The notes below the pieces were generated by a model, which was given only the letters and a program-made list of their open reading frames with translations, ran no database searches and was not told the origin of the DNA. Shown in pieces: positions 55,396-63,997 of a DNA stretch of 64,000 nucleotides (position 1 is the first letter of the stretch; every line of letters starts with the position of its first letter). A program made the translations under genes and the position numbers. This DNA comes from JAKLQR01 sp963753165 (GTDB lineage Bacteria > Nitrospirota > Thermodesulfovibrionia > Thermodesulfovibrionales > SM23-35). Where the stretch lies: positions 39,420 through 103,419 of the forward strand of contig CAVWBP010000015.1 of NCBI GenBank assembly GCA_963753165.1, in the 5' to 3' direction.

Positions 55396-56859
55396 ATGGC
55401 AAGGACTGCCGAGCCGTTAGTCATTGCGAGAGGGAAAAGCACTAATGCAATCCTCCCGGGCATGGCGAACCGTCATGGACTTATCGCAGGAGCAACGGGT
55501 ACCGGCAAAACCGTGACCCTTCGTGTACTCGCAGAACAGTTCAGCGATATCGGAGTGCCGGTATTCATGGCCGATGTCAAAGGAGATCTTTCCGGGATGG
55601 CGCATGAGGGAGGCGAGAACCCGAAAGTGGTTGAGAGGGTGAAAACACTGGGGTTGGGAGACTTTGTATTCGAAGGCAGCCCGGTGACATTCTGGGATGT
55701 TTTTTCCGAACAGGGACATCCGCTGAGAACCACTGTGTCTGATATGGGCCCCCTTCTTCTGGGACGTATTCTTAACCTCAATGAAACCCAGGGCGGGGTG
55801 CTCAGCATCGCGTTTAAAATAGCCGATGAGAATGGACTCCTGCTCCTTGACCTTAAAGATCTCAGGGCAATGATCCAGTTTGTCGGCGAGAATGCGGAAA
55901 AGTTCAGAACGGAATACGGGAATATCTCAACCGCAAGCATTGGCGCTATTCAGAGGAACCTCCTTGTGCTTGAAGAACAGGGTGGAGAAAAACTGTTCGG
56001 TGAGCCTGCCCTGAACATAGACGACTTTATTCAGACCGACGAAAAGGGAAGGGGCATGATCAATATCATGACCGCGGACAGACTGATCCAGTCTCCTAAA
56101 CTCTATGCGACATTCCTGCTCTGGCTTCTCGCAGAGCTCTTTGAACAGCTTCCTGAAGTCGGTGATCCTGATAAGCCCAGGATAGTGTTCTTTTTCGATG
56201 AGGCGCACCTGCTTTTTGAAGAAGCCCCAAAAGCGCTGGAAGCAAAGATAGAACAGGTTGTGCGTCTGATACGGTCAAAAGGGGTGGGCGTATATTTTGT
56301 TACACAGAATCCTGTCGATCTCCCTGATGAGGTACTTGGGCAGTTGGGCAATCGCGTTCAACATGCCCTGAGGGCTTTCACCCCGAAAGATCAAAAGGCA
56401 GTTAAGGCAGCAGGCGAAACGTTCAGGGCGAATCCGGAGTTTGATGTTACGAAGGTCATAACAGAAATGGGTGTCGGAGAAGCGCTGGTTTCCGTGCTTG
56501 ACCAGAAAGGCGCCCCGACAGTTGTGGAACGTTCACTGATTTACCCTCCCCGAAGCAGGCTTGTTCCGCTGTCTCAGGAAGAGAAGACCCAGGTAATCAG
56601 GTCATCGCCTCTCTACGGTCATTATGAAAAAATCATAGACCGTGAATCAGCCTATGAGAAGCTCAGGGCAAGGGCGGAAGAACACAGAGTGCAGACGGAA
56701 CAACACGATATCCGGGAAGGAAAGACCCCGGGCCGGAAAGAAACAAAGACCCTTTTTCAGGCAGCGGCAAAAAGCGCAGCTCATGCAATCGGCAGCCAGA
56801 TCGGGCGTCAGATAATCCGGGGTGTTCTCGGTTCTCTTTTCGGAAAAGCCGGAAAATAA
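55396..56859 (+). CDS. HerA-like/DUF853 (YjgR) ATPase
   Basis: A 487-residue protein matching the DUF853 (YjgR) family: ANRHGLIAGATGTGKTVTLRVLA (Walker A), FMADVKGDLSGMA, VTFWDVFSEQGHPLRTTVSD, Walker B IVFFFDEAHLLFEEAP, VGVYFVTQNPVDLPD and a C-terminal GSQIGRQIIRGVLGSLFG. These are HerA/FtsK-like ATPases, hexameric motors presumed to move DNA or protein; function is not established. It begins with AAAGGAGA before the ATG and starts a plus-strand group of three genes. Confidence 0.94.
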   Translation: MARTAEPLVIARGKSTNAILPGMANRHGLIAGATGTGKTVTLRVLAEQFSDIGVPVFMADVKGDLSGMAHEGGENPKVVERVKTLGLGDFVFEGSPVTFWDVFSEQGHPLRTTVSDMGPLLLGRILNLNETQGGVLSIAFKIADENGLLLLDLKDLRAMIQFVGENAEKFRTEYGNISTASIGAIQRNLLVLEEQGGEKLFGEPALNIDDFIQTDEKGRGMINIMTADRLIQSPKLYATFLLWLLAELFEQLPEVGDPDKPRIVFFFDEAHLLFEEAPKALEAKIEQVVRLIRSKGVGVYFVTQNPVDLPDEVLGQLGNRVQHALRAFTPKDQKAVKAAGETFRANPEFDVTKVITEMGVGEALVSVLDQKGAPTVVERSLIYPPRSRLVPLSQEEKTQVIRSSPLYGHYEKIIDRESAYEKLRARAEEHRVQTEQHDIREGKTPGRKETKTLFQAAAKSAAHAIGSQIGRQIIRGVLGSLFGKAGK

Positions 56860-56912
56860 AAAATAAGCAGTTCCTGTCTGTTCTTTGACCGTTCAGACTC
56901 AGGAGAATTGTG

Positions 56913-57215
56913 ATGAGACAAAAAAAAGACCATGAAGATATCTTGCAGGAATTCCGAATGCGGCAGAGCCGTCAGTTCCTTGCTATGGCGGTGACACTGT
57001 TGCTCCTGTTATTTCTCGTTGTGATTTATAAGCGTCATGATCTCTTCGGAGAAATTCCGAAAGATACTATTTTCACCGGCCAGATACTGGTCATTGGTGT
57101 GTTTATAGGATTCAGCGCATTCAACTGGAGATGCCCCGTTTGTAATAAATACCTGGGCCCGGATATTAACAGGCGCATATGCAAGAAATGCGGCGCAAGA
57201 TTGCGTGAGGGATGA
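56913..57215 (+). CDS. Membrane protein with C-terminal zinc ribbon
   Basis: A 100-residue protein with two hydrophobic helices (FLAMAVTLLLLLFLVVIY and ILVIGVFIGFSAF) and a C-terminal four-Cys ribbon (CPVCNKYLGP, CKKCGARL). I know this layout from many uncharacterised anaerobe proteins but no function. The ATG at 56913 is chosen over GTG 56910 because AGGAG lies seven bases upstream. Confidence 0.72.
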   Translation: MRQKKDHEDILQEFRMRQSRQFLAMAVTLLLLLFLVVIYKRHDLFGEIPKDTIFTGQILVIGVFIGFSAFNWRCPVCNKYLGPDINRRICKKCGARLREG

Positions 57216-57291
57216 AATATATGAAAAGTTTACTGGTACAGCACGGGACTGATACTTGAATGTGCTTTTGCCGGGAATGGAGGAATGAATA

Positions 57292-57618
57292 TTGGGAAAT
57301 AAAAAACGAATAAAAATAAGAAAACCTCTTCCTAAAAAGCCTGCGGGCGATAAAACCGTGGAAGAGATAGTAAGGGATTTGAAAGCGGTGAGCGCTTCTT
57401 CCTCAGATTACCGGGAACAATCCCTGAAAATCCACGGACTGATCTGCGCCAAATGCGGGAGAGAGTTTGAAAACAGGGACAGGCATCTCCTTACCGTACA
57501 CCATAAAGACGGAAACTATCGGAACAATCCCGCCAATGGTTCCAACTGGGAGAACCTCTGTATTTACTGCCATGATGACGAACACAGCAGAGGAATTCTC
57601 GGAGGTCACCTGAAGTAA
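57292..57618 (+). CDS. YajD-like HNH nuclease
   Basis: A 108-residue HNH protein: LICAKCGREFENRDRHLLTV, HHKDGNYRNNPANGSNWENL, CIYCHDDEHS. The HH, Asn and His residues and two CxxC zinc knuckles of the HNH fold are intact. It probably nicks DNA non-specifically. It starts with TTG at 57292, with GGAGGA seven bases before. It is the last plus-strand gene before the acyltransferase. Confidence 0.87.
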   Translation: MGNKKRIKIRKPLPKKPAGDKTVEEIVRDLKAVSASSSDYREQSLKIHGLICAKCGREFENRDRHLLTVHHKDGNYRNNPANGSNWENLCIYCHDDEHSRGILGGHLK

Positions 57619-57649
57619 AGGGATAGAACTGATGGCTCAATAATCCGGT

Positions 57650-58420
57650 TCAGCTTTCATACTTTGCCCGTAAAGGCTCCAGAATGGTGTGTTCCACCAT
57701 TCTGCATATTTGAGAGGCGGTTTTGTCCCGGTAATCTTCAATAGTCACAGGATCATGGATGAGTATCTTGAGGTGAATTCTATTCAGGGAGCAGACCTTC
57801 ATAAGATTTTCCCTGAGCGATTGCGGTTTTTTCCATGCGATTGCCGCGTCTTCCTTATAATGAAGAGTTACCGGCAACAATGAGAGGCCCGGGTTCAGTT
57901 CTATTACCTTAAAAATTCCTCTGTTGAAAGGCAACCGGTCGGAAATGCCGCCGGTCGTCCCTTGCGGAAAAACCGCAATGACCTGCTTTGTACACCTGTC
58001 TGCAATTGCGCTGAGTACCCTCACCCGTTCATGCGAAGCATCACGGTTCAGGAAAATAACACCCATGAGCCAGGCTACCTGCCCGATTACAGGGTAATAT
58101 TTTATTTCTGATTTGCTCAGGAATACCGTTCCAAACTGGGCGGACAGCACAAAAATGTCCAGAAAACTGGCATGGTTTGCAAGAATGAGAAGACCTTTTC
58201 CATTTTTGTTCCTGACCCCGTAATTTTTCACCTGCTCGATCTGAACCTGAAAGACGAGGAGACAGATTTTAAAATAGAACTGAACAAGTTTGGGCCCAAT
58301 ACAGTAGCGCCACCGGTAAAAAATCAGGAGCAATAAAAAATACCAGGGTGCAAGTATCAGTGTCACAAGAATAAAAAGAGTGGTTTTGAGCCAGAACCTG
58401 TAAATATCCATTGCCTTCAT
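57650..58420 (-). CDS. plsC: 1-acyl-sn-glycerol-3-phosphate acyltransferase (PlsC-like)
   Basis: A 256-residue membrane acyltransferase. The catalytic NHASFLD (NHx4D), LSKSEIKYYPVIGQ, FLNRDASHERV and the FPQGTTGG block (usual form FPEGTR) are present. It acylates lysophosphatidate or a related lysolipid. The ATG at 58420 (MKAMDIYRFWL) or 58411 is preferred; a longer frame to 58537 would run into an intergenic repeat. A membrane segment lies at about residues 10-35. Confidence 0.88.
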   Translation of the reverse strand: MKAMDIYRFWLKTTLFILVTLILAPWYFLLLLIFYRWRYCIGPKLVQFYFKICLLVFQVQIEQVKNYGVRNKNGKGLLILANHASFLDIFVLSAQFGTVFLSKSEIKYYPVIGQVAWLMGVIFLNRDASHERVRVLSAIADRCTKQVIAVFPQGTTGGISDRLPFNRGIFKVIELNPGLSLLPVTLHYKEDAAIAWKKPQSLRENLMKVCSLNRIHLKILIHDPVTIEDYRDKTASQICRMVEHTILEPLRAKYES

Positions 58421-58531
58421 AATACTATAAATCAATCGTTTGACCAAAAATTGCAGTGCGTGAAAAAATGTGCTAAAGATTGCGAAAAAAGAGATTGCTT
58501 CCGTTTCGACTGTAATGACGATGAGATACAA

Positions 58532-58566
58532 TGTCACTGCGAGGAACGGAGTGACGTGGCAATCTG
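58532..58566 (+). repeat. REP-like palindromic repeat, copy 2
   Basis: TGTCACTGCGAGGAACGGAG followed by TGACGTGGCAATCTG resembles the copy at 4884-4913 (the GCGAG...GCAATCT frame). It lies between the acyltransferase and the hydantoinase on their divergent side. Confidence 0.55.
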
Positions 58567-58598
58567 AAACAAGATTACTAATGGTGTAAAATCATACC

Positions 58599-61500
58599 AT
58601 GCCTGAAAATCACGCGAAGTGGAAATTTGCCATAGACAGGGGAGGCACCTTTACCGATATTGTCGCCGTCGACCCGGAGGGGAAATATCATACGCTGAAG
58701 CTTCTCTCGAATTCTTCGATCTATAGAGATGCTTCCATCGAGGGGATAAGAAGAATTATGGGATTGAAGGATGGGAAACCTCTGCCTGAGGGAAAAATAT
58801 CAGGAATCAGGTTCGGAACGACTATCGCAACCAATGCCCTCCTCGAAAAAAAAGGAGGGAAGGTTGGACTCGTCGTCACAAAAGGGTTTTCCGACCTGCT
58901 CTCGATTGGATATCAGAACAGGCCTGACATCTTCAAGCTCTGTATCGAAAAACCGCCGCCTCTTTACTCGTGTGTTGCTGAGATCGACGAACGCATGGAC
59001 AGCAGGGGAGTGGTGATAAAGAGTATCGACGAAGAGGCATTGATAAAAGGCATCCGGATGTTCAGAACACATAAGACGGATGCAATTGCCGTCGTATGCA
59101 TGCACTCATGGATAAATCCTGCCCATGAAAAACGGTGTGGGGAGATCCTGCGTGAACAAGGGTTCTCGAACATCTTCCTCTCCCACGATACGATGAACCA
59201 GGTGAAGATTGTAAGCAGGGGACAGAGCACAGTCGTGGATGCATATCTGAGCATAGTCCTTGCGCGATATCTGGAAGAGATACAAAAGGAGACAGGGAGC
59301 ATCCCGATAGAATTCATGCAGAGCAGCGGTGTGCTCACTCCTCCGGAGTTGTTTGCAGGGAAAAACGCCTTAGTTTCCGGGCCTGCAGGCGGGGTGATCG
59401 CGGTATCGCACATATCAAAAGAGAACGACATCAGGTCTGCAATAGGGTTCGATATGGGTGGGACATCCACTGACGTCGCGAGGGTTGAGAACGGGTGCGA
59501 CAGGATATTCGAAAAGGAGATATCCGGAATACCTTTGCTGGTCGAAATGCTTCAGATCAATACCGTTGCAGCCGGAGGAGGTTCTCTTCTCATGTTCGAC
59601 GGACAGAAGATGTGTGTCGGCCCGGAATCTGCGGGGTCATATCCCGGCCCTGCATGTTATGGATTTGGCGGTCCTCTCACCGTTACCGATGCGAATCTCA
59701 TTGCCGGGAGATTGATATCCGAATATTTTCCTAAATCATTCGGCCATGATAAACAGTCTCCTCTCGACGACGGGATAGCGCTGCGAAAATTCAATGCCCT
59801 TACCGATACGATTAATAAAACGCTTGGTGCTTCTTTTGATGTCAGGGAAGTTGCGAACGGTTTTCTCAGGGTGGCAAACGAGAAGATGGCGATAGCGATC
59901 AGAGAGATATCGATATCGAGAGGTTTCGATGTCCGCAATGATACCCTTATATGCTTCGGCGGAGCAGGCGGACAGCATGCCTGCGACATCGCAGCATTGC
60001 TCGATATCGAAAAGATTCTTATACATCCTTTCTGCAGTGTGCTCTCTGCGTACGGAATTGGTATCGCACAGCCTGCGTGGAAAACATCACAGACTGTTCT
60101 CATGCCGTTTACCACGGACACGTGCGAGAAACTTGACAGCCTGTTCGCTGAAACAGAGAACTGCATGATTCTGGATAAGGGTCTGCACGGAGACCGGTAT
60201 GCAGCTACAAGAGAAATAGATTTGCGGCCTCAGGGAACAGAAACTTTTTTGACTCTGGAATATGGGACATTCACTGACGCGCATGAGCGGTTTCATGAAC
60301 GGTACAGGAAACTCTACGGATTTTCACCGGACGATACCCCGCTCGAAGTGGTGAATCTGAGGACCGAAATCAGGAAAACCGGGGAGTTTTATCATCCCTG
60401 TCCGGACACGCGAAGAAGCAAGGAGAAACAGGAACCTTGCATGTATCAGGAAATACATTTTAGCAGTGAAAAAACTCTCAAAGCGCCCGTATATGAATGG
60501 CAGGACCTTTCGCCTTTTCTTTCTATAAGTGGGCCGGCATGTATCGTGGATGAGAAAACCACAGTCATTGTGAATCCTGGCTTCGTGGCTGAAATGGATA
60601 CCCATGGCGTCATAACAATGAAGAGGTTACAAATCAGCAGGGCAGAATATAGTCAGGCGCAGACCCAGAAGCCGGACCCCGTACTGCTCGAAGTTTTCCA
60701 CAGCCTTTTCATGGGTGTTGCCAGCGAGATGGGTATTACCCTCCAGCAAACTGCACATTCCGTAAACATGAAGGAGCGTTTGGACTTCTCCTGTGCGGTA
60801 TTTGACAGAACAGGAAGTCTCGTAGCAAATGCCCCCCATATCCCTGTGCATCTCGGCGCCATGTCCGATACGGTGCAGTCTCTTGTTCAGGACTACCAGG
60901 GGACTATGGAGAGAGGAGATGTCTATATTACCAATAATCCTTACCGGGGAGGCTCGCATCTTCCGGATATTACCGTTGTCTGTCCGGTATTCTCTGCACA
61001 AGGCGACGTTATTTTCTTTACCGCCTGCCGAGGGCATCATGCCGATATCGGAGGAATCACTCCCGGTTCCATGCCTTCCGAATCCTTGCATATCGATGAA
61101 GAGGGTGTGCTCCTTGATAACCTCATCCTGGTGCGGGGAGGTATATTCAGAGAGGATGCGCTCAGGAACGTCCTCACGAATCACCGGTATCCGGCGAGAA
61201 ACATAGAGGAGAGGATGCATGATATAAAGGCCCAGATAGCGTCATGTTACAAAGGGATGAAGGAATTGCATCGCATTATCTCCGGATACAGCCTGGATAC
61301 CGCTATGCAGTACATGCAATTCATACAGGACAATGCGGAATTATCAATCAGGAAGGCGCTTTGTCGTTTTCTGGAGAACAAAGCGTCGTTCTGTTCATCA
61401 TTCAGGGACTTCCTGGACAACGGAACAGCCATAGAAGTGACTATTCTCATATATGCAGGGACCAGTCCTCCTGATACCGTCAGCGCACGAATCGATTTCA

Positions 61501-62243
61501 CCGGTACAGGTGAACAGCATGGACATGATAATCTGAATGCGCCTCTTTCTGTCACCCGGTCGGCAGTAATGTATGTGCTCAGATCAATCGTGAATGAGGA
61601 AATCCCTCTGAACAGCGGCTGTCTGAAGCCGGTCGAACTCATCGTTCCGAGAGGAACAATCCTAAACCCCGAATATCCTGCTCCGGTTGCAACGGGGAAT
61701 GTTGAAACATCACAGCGGGTGGTAGATGTTCTTCTCGGCGCGTTCGGTATTGCTGCAGCTTCACAGGGCACCATGAATAATCTCCTCTTCGAAACAGAAG
61801 GGGGGAATCCCTACTACGAAACGATAGGGGGCGGATCGGGTGCATTGGACGGTTGTGAAGGCGCCTCGGGTGTCCAGGTACACATGACGAATACCCGAAT
61901 GACAGACCCGGAGATACTTGAGATTAGACATCCGGGAATCAGGCTGGAACAATTCGCGGTAAGGAAGGGTTCGGGAGGTGAAGGAAAGTTTCAGGGAGGA
62001 GACGGAATAGTTCGTGAGATAAAATTCCTGAAACCTGCTGCCGTATCAATACTTTCAGAGCGAAGAGCGTATCCTCCCTATGGACTAGAAGGAGGAAAAC
62101 CGGGGAAATGTGGTGAGAATCTGCTGAGGAAGTCCGACGGATCGACGCTTCCCCTGAGGCACAGGGAAAGTCTGAGAATAAATGCGGGTGAATCCATAAT
62201 AATAAAAACACCGGGAGGCGGGGGATACGGAAGTCAAGCCTGA
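58599..62243 (+). CDS. Fused hydantoinase/5-oxoprolinase (HyuA-HyuB)
   Basis: A 1214-residue single-chain enzyme. The HyuA half (about 1-690) has WKFAIDRGGTFTDIVAVDPE, GTTIATNALLEKKGGKVGL, SGPAGGVIAVSH, GFDMGGTSTDVARVE and INTVAAGGGSLLMFD. The HyuB half begins near 695 (PVLLEVFHSLFMGVASEMG) with NDPYRGG-like NNPYRGGSHLPDI, GHHADIGGITPGSMP, ATGNVETSQRVVD and a final TPGGGGYG. The family hydrolyses 5-oxoproline or hydantoins, or carboxylates ketones with ATP. Bacterial proteins are usually split into two genes; the fused form is like eukaryotic oxoprolinase. No partner genes are next to it. Confidence 0.94.
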   Translation: MPENHAKWKFAIDRGGTFTDIVAVDPEGKYHTLKLLSNSSIYRDASIEGIRRIMGLKDGKPLPEGKISGIRFGTTIATNALLEKKGGKVGLVVTKGFSDLLSIGYQNRPDIFKLCIEKPPPLYSCVAEIDERMDSRGVVIKSIDEEALIKGIRMFRTHKTDAIAVVCMHSWINPAHEKRCGEILREQGFSNIFLSHDTMNQVKIVSRGQSTVVDAYLSIVLARYLEEIQKETGSIPIEFMQSSGVLTPPELFAGKNALVSGPAGGVIAVSHISKENDIRSAIGFDMGGTSTDVARVENGCDRIFEKEISGIPLLVEMLQINTVAAGGGSLLMFDGQKMCVGPESAGSYPGPACYGFGGPLTVTDANLIAGRLISEYFPKSFGHDKQSPLDDGIALRKFNALTDTINKTLGASFDVREVANGFLRVANEKMAIAIREISISRGFDVRNDTLICFGGAGGQHACDIAALLDIEKILIHPFCSVLSAYGIGIAQPAWKTSQTVLMPFTTDTCEKLDSLFAETENCMILDKGLHGDRYAATREIDLRPQGTETFLTLEYGTFTDAHERFHERYRKLYGFSPDDTPLEVVNLRTEIRKTGEFYHPCPDTRRSKEKQEPCMYQEIHFSSEKTLKAPVYEWQDLSPFLSISGPACIVDEKTTVIVNPGFVAEMDTHGVITMKRLQISRAEYSQAQTQKPDPVLLEVFHSLFMGVASEMGITLQQTAHSVNMKERLDFSCAVFDRTGSLVANAPHIPVHLGAMSDTVQSLVQDYQGTMERGDVYITNNPYRGGSHLPDITVVCPVFSAQGDVIFFTACRGHHADIGGITPGSMPSESLHIDEEGVLLDNLILVRGGIFREDALRNVLTNHRYPARNIEERMHDIKAQIASCYKGMKELHRIISGYSLDTAMQYMQFIQDNAELSIRKALCRFLENKASFCSSFRDFLDNGTAIEVTILIYAGTSPPDTVSARIDFTGTGEQHGHDNLNAPLSVTRSAVMYVLRSIVNEEIPLNSGCLKPVELIVPRGTILNPEYPAPVATGNVETSQRVVDVLLGAFGIAAASQGTMNNLLFETEGGNPYYETIGGGSGALDGCEGASGVQVHMTNTRMTDPEILEIRHPGIRLEQFAVRKGSGGEGKFQGGDGIVREIKFLKPAAVSILSERRAYPPYGLEGGKPGKCGENLLRKSDGSTLPLRHRESLRINAGESIIIKTPGGGGYGSQA

Positions 62244-62275
62244 TTATGACGATTTCAAATTATTTACTTGCCGGG

Positions 62276-62473
62276 TTAATCAAAGAATTTCTCGATGCTC
62301 TGCATTGAGGTTACTGTTCTCCTTATTCCGTCATTCCCGCTTGCCGGGAATCCTTCCGGAGCATATGTTCTAAAAGGCAATACAGGAATTAAAAGAAAGA
62401 TTCCGGACAAGCTGGAATGACATCTTTGATACCTCGTCCCGAAAGCCTTCGGGCCTATGGGGTAGTTCATTAA
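62276..62473 (+). mobile_element. MITE-like element, copy 2 (in the 62244-62652 gap)
   Basis: Same organisation as 55093-55289: left hairpin (CTCGATGC/GCATTGAG), GTCATTCC element, right CCCGAAAG/CTTCGGG hairpin and TTCATTAA end. The left terminal repeat is slightly decayed (TTAATCAA). It sits directly behind the hydantoinase stop. Its short minus-strand frame is noncoding. Confidence 0.8.
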
Positions 62474-62509
62474 TACGGTAATCAGTATGAATACATTTCT
62501 CCCTCAGCC

Positions 62510-62568
62510 TTACCCTCTCCCGACGGGGGAGAGGGTAACAATTATCCTCCCCTTGGCAAGGGGGGAGG
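62510..62568 (+). repeat. Two adjacent GC-rich hairpins
   Basis: The first is TTACCCTCTCCC pairing with GGGAGAGGGTAA (62510-62538, five-base loop). The second is CCTCCCCTT pairing with AAGGGGGGAGG (62546-62568, one bulge). Both are common types of intergenic repeat. They may act as transcription stops for the gene upstream. Confidence 0.6.
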
Positions 62569-62652
62569 GGGGGTGATTATAGGCAAAAATATTCAATTTG
62601 GACAGGTTTGATAAAGAGTGTGGTATATTTGCAGTAAAGGATATCTGAAGAT

Positions 62653-63330
62653 ATGACGGTTGAAACAATTCTCCTGATTCTGGAGTCCCTTCTGCTCGGA
62701 TTCACAATTATTCTTCTCCTCTTCAGCATTAAAGAGGGCAGGGGAAGGAAGAACCTGCTTCTGGAGGTTGAGAAGACAACGAAGGTCCTTACGAGGCAGG
62801 AGTATTTTCTTACGGTCATGGATGCGATGCTCGATGCCAAAGCAGAAGTAGCCGGTTTCATTACCGGGAGACTGCCAACCGGTGATGATACGAAGAGAAC
62901 TCGTGCAATCATGAATAATATCGAACGCCTTTCAAAGGAAGGTATAAGCGTGAAATATATCATGCCGAAATTCCACGACAGGATACATATCGGAAATCTC
63001 TATACAAAGGCAGGCGCCCATGTGAAATACAGCACATGCGCTATTGTTCATGATTTCAGATATATTGTGGTTGACGACAGGATTGTGGTGATCGGTATGC
63101 CGGAGAGCACGGGGGAAAAGGAAGCGACAAGAAAAGGGTACAGGATACCCTCAGAGGGACTCTCCGCAGTGCTGAAAGAGTACTTTTACAAATGCTGGGA
63201 AGCAAACATCGATCACGTTGATTATGTGAAAGAGGTGATGAATCAGACCGGAGCATCACTGAAGGTGCTTGCACAGGAACTCCAGATAAGTGAAGAAGAC
63301 CTTGAAGCAATAGTTTCGGAGGCCAAATGA
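62653..63330 (+). CDS. Membrane-anchored PLD-like protein
   Basis: A 225-residue protein with one N-terminal membrane helix (LLILESLLLGFTIILLLFSI) and a soluble domain with the phospholipase D superfamily fold (GISVKYIMPKFHDRIHIGNL, VKYSTCAIVHDFRYIVVDDR, IVVIGMPES). The usual HxKxxxxD is changed to HDFRYIVVDD, so Lys is missing and catalysis is doubtful. A C-terminal helical segment (ASLKVLAQELQISEEDLEAI) follows. It overlaps the cupin gene by four bases. Confidence 0.62.
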   Translation: MTVETILLILESLLLGFTIILLLFSIKEGRGRKNLLLEVEKTTKVLTRQEYFLTVMDAMLDAKAEVAGFITGRLPTGDDTKRTRAIMNNIERLSKEGISVKYIMPKFHDRIHIGNLYTKAGAHVKYSTCAIVHDFRYIVVDDRIVVIGMPESTGEKEATRKGYRIPSEGLSAVLKEYFYKCWEANIDHVDYVKEVMNQTGASLKVLAQELQISEEDLEAIVSEAK

Positions 63331-63656
63331 AACTGTTTTCTCTTGATGAAACGCCGTATGAGCCGGTAAGTCATGATCCTATGCTCAAAAAGAGGGTTAT
63401 TACCCGTGACACATTGCCGTGCGTTAAACACATCAGCCATATCATTCTCAAACCGGGCAATACTGTTTCAGAACATACCCATCAGCAGGAGTACGAAGTC
63501 ATGTACTGCATACGCGGTATCGCAACCATGACAGTGAATGGAGGGAAAATGACCATTACAAAAGGGGACCTGATATACGCAGAACCCGGCGATTCTCATG
63601 CTTTTGACGAGATAATTGAAGAGACAGAACTGATTTATTTTGTAACTATAGCATAA
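63327..63656 (+). CDS. Cupin-domain protein
   Basis: A 109-residue single cupin: motif 1 SEHTHQQEYEVMYCIRG (two His and a Glu as metal ligands) and motif 2 KGDLIYAEPGDSHAF (final His) are complete. Small cupins bind a metal and serve as enzymes or sensors; the ligand is unknown. It is coupled to the PLD-like gene by an ATGA overlap. Confidence 0.9.
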   Translation: MKLFSLDETPYEPVSHDPMLKKRVITRDTLPCVKHISHIILKPGNTVSEHTHQQEYEVMYCIRGIATMTVNGGKMTITKGDLIYAEPGDSHAFDEIIEETELIYFVTIA

Positions 63657-63686
63657 TAATTAACTTTAACAAAAAGCTGTAACGCT

Positions 63687-63823
63687 ATAGTAAACTACCA
63701 CCGACCTTGTCGGTGGCTTTGAAACGGAGGGATTATTTGATAACCACCAACAATGTTGGTGGGCATATAAGGAGTGGGGCCTCCGCCCCCACACCCCACC
63801 ACTGACATTGTCAGTGGTTTAGC
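63687..63823 (-). repeat. 137-bp four-hairpin element, copy 2 (inverted)
   Basis: The reverse complement of this segment matches 8047-8183 over its full length. The same four palindromes occur in order, with the loop of the first changed from AAG to AAT, and the GGGG/CCCC stem closed by G-C here and A-T in copy 1. Similarity continues weakly into the flanking AT-rich TTAATTAA. It lies 30 bases downstream of the cupin stop. Confidence 0.85.
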
Positions 63824-63870
63824 TACTTAATTAATTATATAATTGCAATATAAAAAAGGAATCCTATTTC

Positions 63871-63946
63871 TGTCATTCCGGCTTGTCCGGAATCTTTCCG
63901 GAAGGATTCCCAACTCCCCAAAGCTTTCTGGATTGCGGGAATGACA
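63871..63946 (+). repeat. GTCATTCC palindromic element, copy
   Basis: TGTCATTCCGG at the left pairs with GCGGGAATGACA at the right; internal GGAATCTTTCCGGAAGGATTCC is itself palindromic. It belongs to the same family as 39272-39348. Confidence 0.7.
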
Positions 63947-63975
63947 CCAAAAAATAAACATTCAAATAATGGACG

Positions 63976-63997
63976 CCCTGCGGTCTCTGCCGCAGGG
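63976..63997 (+). other. Perfect hairpin at the window edge
   Basis: CCCTGCGG and CCGCAGGG form an eight-pair stem around a six-base loop, then TTC at the end of the window. It could be a terminator whose U-run is cut off by the edge. The rest of 63657-64000 contains only the two repeats listed. Confidence 0.5.

Noticed and set aside
54214..57618. ATPase, HerA-like motor and HNH nuclease considered as a defence island
   Set aside because: The genes are on different strands or separated by a repeat-filled gap, and none has the partner genes of a known defence system; the HerA-like protein is the housekeeping DUF853 type.
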